64,000 nt of DNA from Emticicia sp051209875 (GCF_051209875.1 NZ_JBNTQY010000001.1:5642001-5706000); one strand, 5' to 3'. Positions 40,341-49,476 are shown, numbered from the stretch's first letter. Translations and numbers: made by a program. Notes: generated from the sequence alone by a model not told the origin.

Positions 40341-41390
40341 ATGAACGAATATTTAACACGTCGTAACTTTCTGAAAATCAGCGGATTAGCAACAGCTATC
40401 ACAACTTTTCCCGAAATGAGTTTCGGCAAAAACGATGAAGTCATTATTGGACATAATAGCCATAAATACAAAGTTGTTGCTGGCTGGGGCGTATTAGACG
40501 CAGGGAAAAATCCTGTGAATGATTGCCACGAAATGGTAGAAGATGCCAAAGGCAGGCTTATTATGCTGGGCAATGAAACTAAAAATAATGTCTTGATTTA
40601 TGATAAATCTGGTAAATTATTAGATACTTGGGGAACATTATACCCTGGTGGACATGGGCTTACACTTTTGAATGAAGGTGGTGAACAGTTTTTATTGCTT
40701 TGCGATACTGACCGCCATCAAGTTATTAAGACAGATTTAAAAGGGAATGTTATTTTCAAGATTGATTACCCAAAAGAAACGGGCGTCTATGAATATCCAA
40801 CGCAGTTTAAGCCAACTGAAAGTGCTGTAAATCCTGTCAATGGCGATATTTATATAACTGACGGGTATGGTCTAAATTATGTGATTCAATATAATTCAAA
40901 AGGGCAATATATTCGTCACTGGGGTGGATATGGTAGTACTGAGGATAAATTTAATTGCAATCATGGCATCGTGGTTGATACTCGAAACAAGCAAAATCCA
41001 ACTTTGATTATCACTTCTCGTGTAGATAATTGTTGGAAAAGATTTACGCTTGATGGTAAGTATATTTCTACGATTGCTTTGCCAGGAACCTTTATTTGCC
41101 GACCTGTTTTGAAGGGTGAAAACCTTTACGGAGCGGCCTTTCGCTCAACTTCAGGAGATTATCCTAATTCTGGTTATATCACCATTCTAGATAAAAACGA
41201 TCGTGTGGTTTCGACTCCTGGTGGTAGCGAACCAATTTATCAAAACAATAAATTGCAAGAACAACGCAAAGACGACCCTTTCAAAGTTTTCTTACATCCA
41301 CATGATGTTTGCGTAGATTCTGATGAAAACATTTATGTTCCTCAATGGGCATCAAGGAAAACATATCCGATTAAATTAGTAAGAGTGTAG
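40341..41390 (+). CDS. Tat-exported NHL-type beta-propeller protein
   Basis: 349 residues. Canonical twin-arginine leader TRRNFLKISGLATAITTFPE. The mature part is an NHL-like propeller: VEDAKGRLIMLGNETKNNVL, GNVIFKIDYPKETGVYEYPT, AVNPVNGDIYITDGYGLNYV, QYIRHWGGYGSTEDKFNCNH and FLHPHDVCVDSDENIYVPQW. The repeated D-x-D-G/GNIYV loops and His residues recall peptidylglycine lyase-type propellers, although an enzyme role is unproven. It lies 44 bp after the phosphoesterase and ends at the terminator 41414-41443. Confidence 0.85.
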   Translation: MNEYLTRRNFLKISGLATAITTFPEMSFGKNDEVIIGHNSHKYKVVAGWGVLDAGKNPVNDCHEMVEDAKGRLIMLGNETKNNVLIYDKSGKLLDTWGTLYPGGHGLTLLNEGGEQFLLLCDTDRHQVIKTDLKGNVIFKIDYPKETGVYEYPTQFKPTESAVNPVNGDIYITDGYGLNYVIQYNSKGQYIRHWGGYGSTEDKFNCNHGIVVDTRNKQNPTLIITSRVDNCWKRFTLDGKYISTIALPGTFICRPVLKGENLYGAAFRSTSGDYPNSGYITILDKNDRVVSTPGGSEPIYQNNKLQEQRKDDPFKVFLHPHDVCVDSDENIYVPQWASRKTYPIKLVRV

Positions 41391-41413
41391 TAAAGATACT
41401 ATTCAGAAAAAGC

Positions 41414-41443
41414 AAAGGGCGAGAAGTTTTCTCGCCCTTTTTA
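41414..41443. terminator. Terminator after the beta-propeller gene
   Basis: AAAGGGCGAGAA (41414-41425) pairs perfectly with TTCTCGCCCTTT (41429-41440), 3-base loop, T-rich tail. Confidence 0.9.
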
Positions 41444-41503
41444 TTCTATAAGATTTGAATCTTTTTTTTCAAACAACTGATAATCAACACTTTAATATAT
41501 TTT

Positions 41504-41524
41504 ATCGACCGTAAACCGTCGACT
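41504..41524. repeat. Short heptad run at the end of the TPR gene
   Basis: ATCGACC, GTAAACC and GTCGACT are three consecutive 7-bp units ending in the TPR stop codon (41523-41525). The words resemble the GTCGATA/GTCCACT units at 48352 and 52249. Three units only, so tentative. Confidence 0.45.
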
Positions 41525-42935
41525 ATTTATATTGCTCAATAATGCGATGAAGAGCTTTTTGCGTATCTAAATTCGGGAAAAAGTCAAAAATTTGCGTATG
41601 CGAGTCATAATTAAGCATCAAACCTGTTTCCAAATATTGGTAGGCTTCATTATAGCTTCCATCAAAAATTAGATATGCTGCAGCACGATAAAACAAATCG
41701 GGGTCGTCAGGCATTTCTGTTATACCATCATAAACTATTTCAAAAGCTTTATCATATTCGCTTTGTTCGAAATAAAGCAATGACCAATTCAACCAAATGT
41801 CAGGGTTTTTGGGATCAAGAGCAACCGCTTGGCTATATGCTTCATTACTCGATAAAAAATTACCCAATTTAGACTCAGTATCTCCCAACAACAGCCAATA
41901 ATCAGCATTTGATTCGTTGAGTTTTATTGCTTTTTGAGTAAAATGAATACCTTCAAACCAACGCTCCTGCTCATACATAGCCGAACCCATACCAAACCAC
42001 GCTTCGTCCCAAGTTTCGTCTATTACTGTTGCTTCTTTATAATTTTTGTATGCTTCGTCATACTGCTCCAATTTTTCACAAGATGCACCTAAATGCGTAT
42101 AAACTTCAGCCGTTGGTGCTTCGTGTTTCAATACATTAGCATAACATTCTTTAGCATCAAGAAAATTATTAAGATTCATATAAGCATGAGCAAGATTGAA
42201 CCAGCCCGAGGCAAAATTTTCTTTCACAGTGACTGCATAATCATAAGCATAAGCGGCATCTTCATGTTTACCCAGGCGACTGTGCATCATACCCAATGCA
42301 AACCATGCAAAGTGTGAATATGGGTCATTATCAACTAATTCTTTGAAATATGGAAGATTTTCTTCTAATTTATTAATTTGTTCTAAACAAAAAACCAATT
42401 CATAAAAAGCAATTTCTTCATGAAATTTATAGCGAATGGCTTTTTTGTAGAAATGTGCTGCTTCAGCAAATTTTTGCCAATTTTGATAGGTTTGAGCCAG
42501 TTGAAAATACACTGTTTCTTTCTCATCTGATAGCAATAATGCTTCTCGAAGATGTTCTACAGCTTCTTCATAGTTACCCATGAGATTGCTTATAACACCT
42601 CTCATATAGGTAATTTCATTATCAGAAGGGTTAAAAGTGGCTGCTTTATCAAGCACTTCCATTGCCTCATCGAACTGTTCGTAGTTGGCGTGTAGTTGAA
42701 CTTTGTCTAAAAGAAGTTCGAGCGAATATGGGTATTGTTGCAAGCCCATTCGGCATGCTTTCATAGCCATATCCCACTTGCTTTTGAGCAGATAATATTC
42801 CGACAATTGCTCGTACGTTTCTTCATCGAAGAATATCGCCTCTTTACTTTTGAGCATTTCCTCAAAACGTTCGGCCGAAGCTTTTACATCAGCATCGTCG
42901 AAGTTTTCGAACCTGTCACTGAATTCGTGTTGCAT
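41523..42935 (-). CDS. Tetratricopeptide-repeat protein
   Basis: 470 residues from the ATG at 42935 (MQHEFSDRFENFDD); a TTG five codons upstream is less likely. About eleven TPR units of 34 residues span residues 55-440, for example WDMAMKACRMGLQQYPYSLE, YEEAVEHLREALLLSDEKET and FLSSNEAYSQAVALDPKNPD. No signal peptide or enzyme domain, so it should be a cytoplasmic scaffold or assembly factor. Acidic throughout. A homologue of this kind is widespread in Bacteroidota with no assigned role. Single gene. Confidence 0.92.
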   Translation of the reverse strand: MQHEFSDRFENFDDADVKASAERFEEMLKSKEAIFFDEETYEQLSEYYLLKSKWDMAMKACRMGLQQYPYSLELLLDKVQLHANYEQFDEAMEVLDKAATFNPSDNEITYMRGVISNLMGNYEEAVEHLREALLLSDEKETVYFQLAQTYQNWQKFAEAAHFYKKAIRYKFHEEIAFYELVFCLEQINKLEENLPYFKELVDNDPYSHFAWFALGMMHSRLGKHEDAAYAYDYAVTVKENFASGWFNLAHAYMNLNNFLDAKECYANVLKHEAPTAEVYTHLGASCEKLEQYDEAYKNYKEATVIDETWDEAWFGMGSAMYEQERWFEGIHFTQKAIKLNESNADYWLLLGDTESKLGNFLSSNEAYSQAVALDPKNPDIWLNWSLLYFEQSEYDKAFEIVYDGITEMPDDPDLFYRAAAYLIFDGSYNEAYQYLETGLMLNYDSHTQIFDFFPNLDTQKALHRIIEQYK

Positions 42936-43133
42936 GTAGATTCTACTCAAAGGTTAGTCAGTCCAACCATAGGACCGAATGTTGTACTAATTTTATAGCT
43001 TTAGTGTAAGATTTTTGCTCAAAAGTCACAAAACTTCATAGCTAAGAGCTAATACTAAAGTAAAATATGATTCAAGATAAATATTTTTTATTAATTGTCA
43101 ATAGTTTTTACAAAATAAAAATTTAACACATTT

Positions 43134-44129
43134 TTACTTTGTCAGAAAACTACAGACCCGAAGAATGGTTTCCTCAATGTTTGTAAATTCAAACCCAAGT
43201 GCTTGGCGAATCTTCTCGTTTTTATAAGCAAATTTCGTGCGAGAATTTTTAGCAGTTTCTTTTGTAATTAATGGCGACTTTTGAGTAAAAAAAGACCTAA
43301 AAGCTTCTATTCGCCATAAAATTTCAGTCAAAAATGGAGAAATTGATTTTTTGGGTGGATTTTTGTGGAATGCTTTTGCAACTTTCACAAAAAAATCTCG
43401 GTAAGTTATCGTACCGCTATTCAAGATAAATCTTTCATTGTTGATTCCTGAAACGGTCAATTGAAAAATTGCTTCGACGACATCTTTCACATCTACATAA
43501 TTGAGATTTCCCTCGGTGTAAAATTGATGTTCATCATAGGCATATTTGAATAATTGTGTACTGCTTTTACTCCAATCTCCCTCGCCCAAAATCACTGATG
43601 GATTGACAATAACAGTATTTAAACCTTCGGCTTGGCCTCTCCAAACTTCTAATTCACCTTGATATTTTGACTTGGCATAATGGGAATTCAAAGGAGAGTC
43701 TTCCCATTTTTGATTTTCATCAATTATTCCGTCTAATGTATTTTCAGTTGCTGCATTTGGCTTACCTAATGCGGCAATAGAACTTACATAACAGAGCTTC
43801 TCTATCTTTTTTTCTAAGCAAATATTTACCACATTGGCGGTGCCTTCTACATTTACTTTGTACATATTATCTCTATTCTTGGGAGAATAAGAAACTACGG
43901 CAGCAGCATGTACCACGAAGTCGATGTTATTTTCAAGAGCTTTTTCTAAAGAAGCAATGTCAAGAATATCCCCTTTGACGAGATTTATTTTAGAAGAAAT
44001 ATCTGATAATAAAGATAAATCACTTCCTAAACGGCACAAAGCAAACACCTCGAAGTTTGCATCGACAAATTTTCGAACTATTTGGCTACCAACTAAGCCA
44101 TTTGCACCTGTAATGAGAACTTTTTTCAT
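43134..44129 (-). CDS. NAD-dependent epimerase/dehydratase (extended SDR)
   Basis: 331 residues. Rossmann loop VLITGANGLVGSQIVRKF, then VKGDILDIASLEKAL and VHAAAVVSYSPKNRDNMY. Catalytic Tyr/Lys in NSHYAKSKYQGELEVWRG, preceded by CYVSSIAALG. The substrate is probably a nucleotide sugar or a dihydroflavonol-like ketone; it cannot be fixed from sequence. A heptad element separates it from guaB, which lies upstream on the same strand, and the start codon directly touches the first unit. Confidence 0.9.
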   Translation of the reverse strand: MKKVLITGANGLVGSQIVRKFVDANFEVFALCRLGSDLSLLSDISSKINLVKGDILDIASLEKALENNIDFVVHAAAVVSYSPKNRDNMYKVNVEGTANVVNICLEKKIEKLCYVSSIAALGKPNAATENTLDGIIDENQKWEDSPLNSHYAKSKYQGELEVWRGQAEGLNTVIVNPSVILGEGDWSKSSTQLFKYAYDEHQFYTEGNLNYVDVKDVVEAIFQLTVSGINNERFILNSGTITYRDFFVKVAKAFHKNPPKKSISPFLTEILWRIEAFRSFFTQKSPLITKETAKNSRTKFAYKNEKIRQALGFEFTNIEETILRVCSFLTK

Positions 44130-44238
44130 GAATGACGATTTACGAATGAAGAATGACGAGTTGAAGAATCTCTGTTTATTTCTACAAAACTTGTAAAAAT
44201 CACAGAATTATTCATAAATCGTCATTCTTCTATTCGTA
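44130..44238. repeat. Heptad-periodic inverted-arm element (GAATGAC)
   Basis: Units GAATGAC, GATTTAC, GAATGAA, GAATGAC, GAGTTGA begin at 44130, 44137, 44144, 44151 and 44158. The right arm ATTCATA, AATCGTC, ATTCTTC begins at 44210, 44217 and 44224. Over 21 bp the arms are reverse complements with about one mismatch. It spans the gap from the SDR ATG (44129) almost to the guaB stop (44248). Confidence 0.9.
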
Positions 44239-44247
44239 ATTTCTATT

Positions 44248-45714
44248 TTATCTCGAATAATTTGGTGCTTCACGCATAATCTGAATATCATGCGGATGAC
44301 TTTCTTTTATACCTGATGCGGTAATTTTCACAAATTTTGCTTGTTGCAATGTAGCAATATCGCCAGCACCGCAATAACCCATTCCAGCTTTTAGTCCACC
44401 TACCATTTGGTACAACACCTCGGCAGCTCGGCCTTTGAAAGGCACACGGCCAACGATTCCTTCGGGAACAAGTTTCTTAATATCATCTTCAGCATCTTGG
44501 AAATAACGGTCTTTCGAGCCATCTTCCATTGCTTCTACCGAGCCCATTCCGCGATATGTTTTGAACTTTCTTCCTTCATAAATCACCATTTCGCCAGGAG
44601 CTTCTTCTGTTCCTGCTAATAGTGAACCTAACATCACAGTGCTTGCACCTGCAGCAATGGCTTTGGCTATATCTCCCGAAAAGCGAATTCCACCATCGGC
44701 GATAATTGGCACACCATATTTGATAGCTCCTTTAGCAGCATCAGCAACGGCTGAAAGCTGCGGCATTCCGATTCCTGCAATGATACGAGTTGTACAAATA
44801 CTTCCTGGGCCAACGCCTACTTTTATCGCATCGGCACCAGCAACAGCCAAAGCAATGGCAGCATCTTCGGTGGCAATATTTCCTACAATTACATCAATTT
44901 TCGGGAAAGCTATTTTTATTCTTTTCAAGGTATCAATTACACCTTTCGAATGCCCATGTGCTGTATCAATACTTACTACGTCAACCCCTGCTTTTATGAG
45001 GGCTTCTACACGTGCTTCGATGTCAGGTGTAACACCAACGGCAGCACCAACAATTAAGCGACCTAAACTATCTTTAGCAGCATTTGGTCTATCTTTTTTC
45101 TTGATAATATCTCGGTATGTAATTAAACCGATGATTTTATAATCTTTATCAACAATCGGTAGTTTTTCGATTTTGTAATTTCTCAAAATATCCTCTGCTT
45201 CGGCAAGTCCTGAGCCTTCTTTGCCTACAATCAGATTGTCTTTTGTCATTATCTCTACCACTGGCTTAGAATGATTAGTCTGAAAACGCAAATCACGGTT
45301 GGTAATAATACCTTTTAGTTTGCTATTTTCGTCAACAATCGGAATACCACCAATTTTGAATTCTTGCATCAATCTTAAAGCATCGCCAACAGTCGCACTT
45401 TCATCAAGCGTGATAGGGTCTATTATCATCCCACTTTCCGAACGCTTTACCTTGCGAACTTGCTCGGCTTGTTGTGAAATTGACATGTTTTTGTGAATAA
45501 AGCCAATACCACCTTCTTGAGCCATTGCTACTGCCATTCCGTATTCGGTAACAGTATCCATAGCCGCAGATAGTAATGGAATATTCAATTGAATATTTTT
45601 GGTCAGAAAAGATTTCGTCTGTGTATCACGTGGGAGAACCTCTGAATAAGCTGGGACGAGCAGTACGTCGTCATAAGTGAGTGCTTCGAAAAGCAACTTT
45701 GAAGAATCTAACAT
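44248..45714 (-). CDS. guaB: IMP dehydrogenase
   Basis: 488 residues from the ATG at 45714 (MLDSSKLLFEALTYDDVLLV); the 10-residue extension starts at a TTG. The TIM barrel with the catalytic-cysteine loop GVGPGSICTTRIIAG, two CBS domains (about 95-210: MIIDPITLDESATVGDALRL, KLKGIITNRDLRF), the flap GTEEAPGEMVIYEGRKFKTY, RYFQDAEDDIKKLVPEG and GRVPFKGRAAEVLYQMVGGL. It converts IMP to XMP, the committed step to GMP. TAATTTTG at 45746-45753 (minus strand) is a likely -7 box. Confidence 0.97.
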   Translation of the reverse strand: MLDSSKLLFEALTYDDVLLVPAYSEVLPRDTQTKSFLTKNIQLNIPLLSAAMDTVTEYGMAVAMAQEGGIGFIHKNMSISQQAEQVRKVKRSESGMIIDPITLDESATVGDALRLMQEFKIGGIPIVDENSKLKGIITNRDLRFQTNHSKPVVEIMTKDNLIVGKEGSGLAEAEDILRNYKIEKLPIVDKDYKIIGLITYRDIIKKKDRPNAAKDSLGRLIVGAAVGVTPDIEARVEALIKAGVDVVSIDTAHGHSKGVIDTLKRIKIAFPKIDVIVGNIATEDAAIALAVAGADAIKVGVGPGSICTTRIIAGIGMPQLSAVADAAKGAIKYGVPIIADGGIRFSGDIAKAIAAGASTVMLGSLLAGTEEAPGEMVIYEGRKFKTYRGMGSVEAMEDGSKDRYFQDAEDDIKKLVPEGIVGRVPFKGRAAEVLYQMVGGLKAGMGYCGAGDIATLQQAKFVKITASGIKESHPHDIQIMREAPNYSR

Positions 45715-45745
45715 AGCAAATAATTTCGTTTTCTTATTTGCCAAG

Positions 45746-45753
45746 CAAAATTA
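45746..45753 (-). promoter_or_regulatory. Candidate -7 box of guaB
   Basis: TAATTTTG on the minus strand, about 32 bp before the ATG, matches TAnnTTTG; no clear -33 box. Confidence 0.4.
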
Positions 45754-45839
45754 CGGTAAATATTTGGACTGGGCAATTTTTGTGTAAAAAAATATTCTTT
45801 AACAGGATTTGTAAGATTGAAATATTGACAGGATTAGTT

Positions 45840-45884
45840 GTCATATTGAAAGCATTTGTTGTGAGGCTATGCTTTCAATATGAC
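45840..45884. repeat. 16-bp perfect inverted repeat downstream of der
   Basis: GTCATATTGAAAGCAT (45840-45855) and ATGCTTTCAATATGAC (45869-45884), 13-base loop, no mismatch. There is no T-run on the minus strand, so it may be a structural repeat and not a factor-independent terminator for der. Confidence 0.75.
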
Positions 45885-45901
45885 CTTTCCTGATTTATCT
45901 T

Positions 45902-47212
45902 TTACTTACTTCTAAAAAATACGGTAATTGTTACGCCTTCAAAACCGAAGTTTTCACGAAGTTTATTTTGCAAAAAACGTGAATATGATTCTTGAACGTA
46001 TTGTGGCAAATTACAGAAGAAAATAAATGTGGGCGAAGGCGTTGGCACTTGCACACAGTATTTAATCTTGATTTGCTTGCCTTTTAGCATTGGTGGTGGC
46101 GTATTTTCGATGATTGGCAACATTACTTCGTTAAGCCTTGAGGTCGTGATTTTTTGGGTTTTATTTTCATAAACCTCCATCACCTTTTCAATCACTTGGA
46201 AAATACGTTGTTTTTCGAGTACCGAAGCAAAAATTACTGGCATATAGTTCATTGGAGCTAATCTATCCAGAATTTCTTTTTTCATTCGGTCGGCAGTTTT
46301 TGAGTCTTTTTCGACCAAATCCCACTTATTTACCATCAAAACTATCGCTTTTTTAGCATTATGAGCATGTCCAATGATACTTATATCCTGCATTTCAAGA
46401 CCCAATGAAGCATCAAGCAAAACAACACAGATATCTGAACTTTCGAGAGCTTTAATTGAACGAAGTGTTGAATAAAACTCCACATTGTCCTGCACTTTAG
46501 CTTTTCGGCGAATACCTGCGGTATCGGTCAAGATAAAATCTTTTCCGTAAAGTCTGTAATGCGTATCAACCGCATCACGAGTGGTACCAGCAATAGGTGT
46601 TACGATACTTCTATCTTTTCCCAAAAGAGCATTCAAAAATGATGACTTTCCAACATTTGGACGACCTAAAATAGCGATTCTTGGAATTCCAGCATCAGGG
46701 TTTTCAACACCTTCTTCGGGAAAATTAGCCACTACGGCGTCCAATAAATCTCCTGTTCCACTACCATCGGTTGAAGAAATAGGAAAAATTTCTTCGCCTA
46801 AGCCCATTTCATAAAATTCAGCAGCAGACTGATGCCTCTCAAATGTTTCGGCTTTGTTGGCTACTACATAAACAGGTTTTTTTGAACGACGAAGCACATT
46901 TGCAAAGTCTTTGTCCAAATCTGTCAAACCTGTAATGGTATCAACTACAAAAAGAATAAGGGTAGATTCTTCGATTGCTATTTCAACTTGTTCACGAATA
47001 GCACCTTCAAAGGTATCTTCTGAACCAACTACATAGCCACCCGTGTCAATGACGGTGAAGTATTTTTCAGTCCAAACAGCGTGTCCATAGTGGCGGTCAC
47101 GAGTTACGCCAGGCATGTTATCAGTGATTGCCACTCGACTTTCGATGAGGCGATTAAATAGGGTAGATTTGCCAACGTTTGGTCGGCCTACGATTGCAAC
47201 AATATTTGCCAT
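45902..47212 (-). CDS. der: Ribosome assembly GTPase Der (EngA)
   Basis: 436 residues. Two tandem G domains: first P-loop GRPNVGKSTLFNRLIES near residue 8 with DTGGY and VANKAE, second GRPNVGKSSFLNALLGK near 180 with DTAGIRRKAKVQDNVEFYS and MVNKWDL. The C-terminal KH-like domain runs from about 355, with KQIKIKYCVQVPTPSPTFIF. Der is needed for 50S subunit maturation. Single gene. TACCTTTG on the minus strand at 47342-47349 may be its -7 box, implying a leader of about 130 bases. Confidence 0.97.
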   Translation of the reverse strand: MANIVAIVGRPNVGKSTLFNRLIESRVAITDNMPGVTRDRHYGHAVWTEKYFTVIDTGGYVVGSEDTFEGAIREQVEIAIEESTLILFVVDTITGLTDLDKDFANVLRRSKKPVYVVANKAETFERHQSAAEFYEMGLGEEIFPISSTDGSGTGDLLDAVVANFPEEGVENPDAGIPRIAILGRPNVGKSSFLNALLGKDRSIVTPIAGTTRDAVDTHYRLYGKDFILTDTAGIRRKAKVQDNVEFYSTLRSIKALESSDICVVLLDASLGLEMQDISIIGHAHNAKKAIVLMVNKWDLVEKDSKTADRMKKEILDRLAPMNYMPVIFASVLEKQRIFQVIEKVMEVYENKTQKITTSRLNEVMLPIIENTPPPMLKGKQIKIKYCVQVPTPSPTFIFFCNLPQYVQESYSRFLQNKLRENFGFEGVTITVFFRSK

Positions 47213-47341
47213 AAAAATTCGGTAAACGGTTATCGTTTTTGAAACAATAAACAGTGATTCTCTTACGAGAACTGTGAAAAATAGTCGGTGTTTTTATCCA
47301 CAACCGACACCATAAAAAGATTGTATCCCACAATGGGGGTG

Positions 47342-47349
47342 CAAAGGTA
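47342..47349 (-). promoter_or_regulatory. Candidate -7 box of der
   Basis: TACCTTTG on the minus strand, followed by C as in the strong Bacteroidota form TACCTTTGC. Also found before the initiator tRNA and uppS in this window. Confidence 0.45.
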
Positions 47350-47440
47350 CAAAAAAATATGGAGAAATCTATTGATTATCAAGAAGATAGCTTGCAAAAC
47401 AATTTTGAAAGTGAAACACAGCTCGATTGTTGTACAAAAT

Positions 47441-48340
47441 CTAAAATAAACTTTGAATATCTTGCCAAGAAATTAATCCAATGGCCAAAATTGCCAACAA
47501 AAGACCTATTTTATTGAGTGTTGAAAGTTTTTCTTTGAAAAAAATGAATGCAACCAAAGCTGAGAGCAAAATAACACCAATATTATATAAAGGATAAACA
47601 AATGCTCCGCTATTGCCATAGGCAGTCAAGGCCAAAATCAAACAATAAAATGATAGAAAATTAGGTACACCGAGCGTAATACTGGCCAAAATATTTTTTA
47701 CCTCTATCTTTTCTTGACCACGAATTACACGAATTGCTAAAACAATCATTCCTGCCAAAATTGCACCCAAAACCATTACCAAGGTAACTGGTACTGTTCG
47801 GTCAGCCGATTTTATATAATTGATATTCAAGTAGTTAATTGAAGTATTTGTAATTCCATACATCAAAAAAACCGCAATTGGCAAAAGAAAATCCAAACCT
47901 TTGCCCGATACTTTTTCTTGACTTTTCTTGAATGTACTTAAAGCCACTGCTCCTAATGCCAATACCAAACCTAAATAATTGAGTCCATCAAATGGGCGAC
48001 CTTGAGTCTTAAAAATAAACAAACTACAAAGTACAGGAATCACCAACGAAATATTATTTGCTAAAGATGTCGCAGTCATCCCCATTTTTTGTGTAGAAAA
48101 CCCTGATAATAAGAATGTTATGATAAATCCTACCCCCAAAAATAAAGCATAGAATGTCCAATTTTCTGTAAAGTTGAGCTCGAAACTTTGGCCTTTGGGC
48201 ATCAAAGCTAAACCCGTCAAAAAACAAATCGGGTAATTAAAGGCAATTGCCTGAAAAGTACTAATGTTGTATTTTGGATACAAACGAAAGTTTGTCAACA
48301 ACAAAACGGAAAATATGATACTTAGGAAGAGATAGAACAT
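47441..48340 (-). CDS. DMT-superfamily (EamA-like) transporter
   Basis: 299 residues from the ATG at 48340 (MFYLFLSIIFSVLLLTNFRL); the GTG at 48364 lies within a heptad repeat and is rejected. Ten membrane segments in two halves; TQKMGMTATSLANNISLVIP and YGNSGAFVYPLYNIGVILLS are the equivalent EamA segments of the two halves, and the C-terminus is LSTLNKIGLLLAILAIGLIS. It exports or imports small metabolites; the substrate is unknown. Between der and era on the minus strand but separated from both by more than 120 bp. Confidence 0.85.
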   Translation of the reverse strand: MFYLFLSIIFSVLLLTNFRLYPKYNISTFQAIAFNYPICFLTGLALMPKGQSFELNFTENWTFYALFLGVGFIITFLLSGFSTQKMGMTATSLANNISLVIPVLCSLFIFKTQGRPFDGLNYLGLVLALGAVALSTFKKSQEKVSGKGLDFLLPIAVFLMYGITNTSINYLNINYIKSADRTVPVTLVMVLGAILAGMIVLAIRVIRGQEKIEVKNILASITLGVPNFLSFYCLILALTAYGNSGAFVYPLYNIGVILLSALVAFIFFKEKLSTLNKIGLLLAILAIGLISWQDIQSLF

Positions 48341-48351
48341 AGCTAAAATTA

Positions 48352-48462
48352 GTCCACTGTCCACGGACGATGGTCGATAGTTATTTTAAAATCTTTTAAT
48401 TGTTATTCGTAAAACATCTGTGGAACGGAACGCCGCCCGCTATTGACCATAGACTGTTGACT
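48352..48462. repeat. Heptad-periodic inverted-arm element (GTCCACT) with GC-rich word
   Basis: Left arm GTCCACT, GTCCACG, GACGATG, GTCGATA at 48352, 48359, 48366 and 48373. Right arm ATTGACC, ATAGACT, GTTGACT at 48442, 48449 and 48456, complementary to the left arm with one unit fewer. The GC-rich 16-mer CGGAACGCCGCCCGCT at 48426-48441 directly precedes the right arm, which reaches the era stop codon at 48465. Confidence 0.88.
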
Positions 48463-48464
48463 TT

Positions 48465-49373
48465 TTACTCATACCCAAATCGCTCAAGTTTTTGTTTTTT
48501 ATTTCGCCAATCTGGTTCGACTCTAATATATTGTTCTAAGAAAATCTTTTTCCCGAAAAACTTTTCCATTTCTTGACGAGCCTCAATACCTACTTTTTTG
48601 ATACGTTCGCCTTTGTGTCCTAATAATATGGCTCGTTGGGTTGTGCGTTCTACATAAATTTCGGCACTGATTACAATCATATCTTCTTTTTCTTTAAAAC
48701 TCGATATGACCACTTCGCAACTATACGGCACTTCTCTTGTATAATTTGTGAAAATCTTTTCTCTTAAAATTTCTGCTGCAAAAAACCTTTCTGGTTTATC
48801 AGTCAATTCATCTTTTGGAAAATAAGGTTGATGAACTGGCAAAAATGCAATCATTTTCGCCAACAAACCATCTACATTTTGTTGCTGCAATGCAGAAATA
48901 GGAATTACCTCAACGGCCTTGAAATTCTCTTTCCAATAGGTGATTTTTTCTTCTACTTGCTCGGGTTTTGCTAAATCTATTTTATTGATAATCAACAAGA
49001 TAGGTGTTTCTGTTCGCTGCAATTTTTCGATAACATCATCTTCGTCGTGTTTTTCAAAAATATCAGTTACGAACAAAATCACGTCGGCATCATCGAGCGA
49101 GCCATGCACAAAGTGCATCATTGATTTGTGCAATTCGTACGTTGGCTTAATAATGCCTGGCGTATCAGAGTAAACCAATTGAAACTCTGTTCCTTCGTGT
49201 ACACCATTCACAATACCCATGATACGGTGGCGAGTGGTTTGTGCTTTTGACGTAATAATTGACAGCCTCTCTCCTACTAAAATATTCATCAACGTTGATT
49301 TCCCAACGTTTGGTTTTCCTATGATGCTAATAAAACCTGCCTTATGATTAGGCGAAATACTTTGTTCTTCCAT
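48465..49373 (-). CDS. era: Ribosome assembly GTPase Era
   Basis: 302 residues. G domain: GKPNVGKSTLMNILVGE (P-loop, about 20), SKAQTTRHRIMGIV (switch I), YSDTPGIIKP (G3) and IINKIDLA (G4). C-terminal KH domain: LLGHKGERIKKVGIEARQEM, then FFGKKIFLEQYIRVEPDWRN. Era binds the 3' end of 16S rRNA and controls 30S maturation. Its promoter (TATCTTTG, minus strand, 49425-49432) is back to back with that of the initiator tRNA. Confidence 0.97.
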   Translation of the reverse strand: MEEQSISPNHKAGFISIIGKPNVGKSTLMNILVGERLSIITSKAQTTRHRIMGIVNGVHEGTEFQLVYSDTPGIIKPTYELHKSMMHFVHGSLDDADVILFVTDIFEKHDEDDVIEKLQRTETPILLIINKIDLAKPEQVEEKITYWKENFKAVEVIPISALQQQNVDGLLAKMIAFLPVHQPYFPKDELTDKPERFFAAEILREKIFTNYTREVPYSCEVVISSFKEKEDMIVISAEIYVERTTQRAILLGHKGERIKKVGIEARQEMEKFFGKKIFLEQYIRVEPDWRNKKQKLERFGYE

Positions 49374-49420
49374 TTAGTTTTCACGAAAAAAATCGTGTTA
49401 AAATTAATATTTTGCAAAGA

Positions 49421-49454
49421 TAGTTTTTTATTGTGAAATTTTATCGTACCTTTG
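49421..49454. promoter_or_regulatory. Interlocked divergent promoters of era and initiator tRNA
   Basis: Plus strand: TTTG (49421-49424), 22-bp spacer, TACCTTTG (49447-49454), 22 bp before the tRNA. Minus strand: TATCTTTG at 49425-49432, the likely era -7 box. The tRNA -33 box touches the era -7 box, so polymerases on the two promoters should exclude each other. Confidence 0.65.
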
Positions 49455-49476
49455 CAGTCCGATTACGGAACAACAT

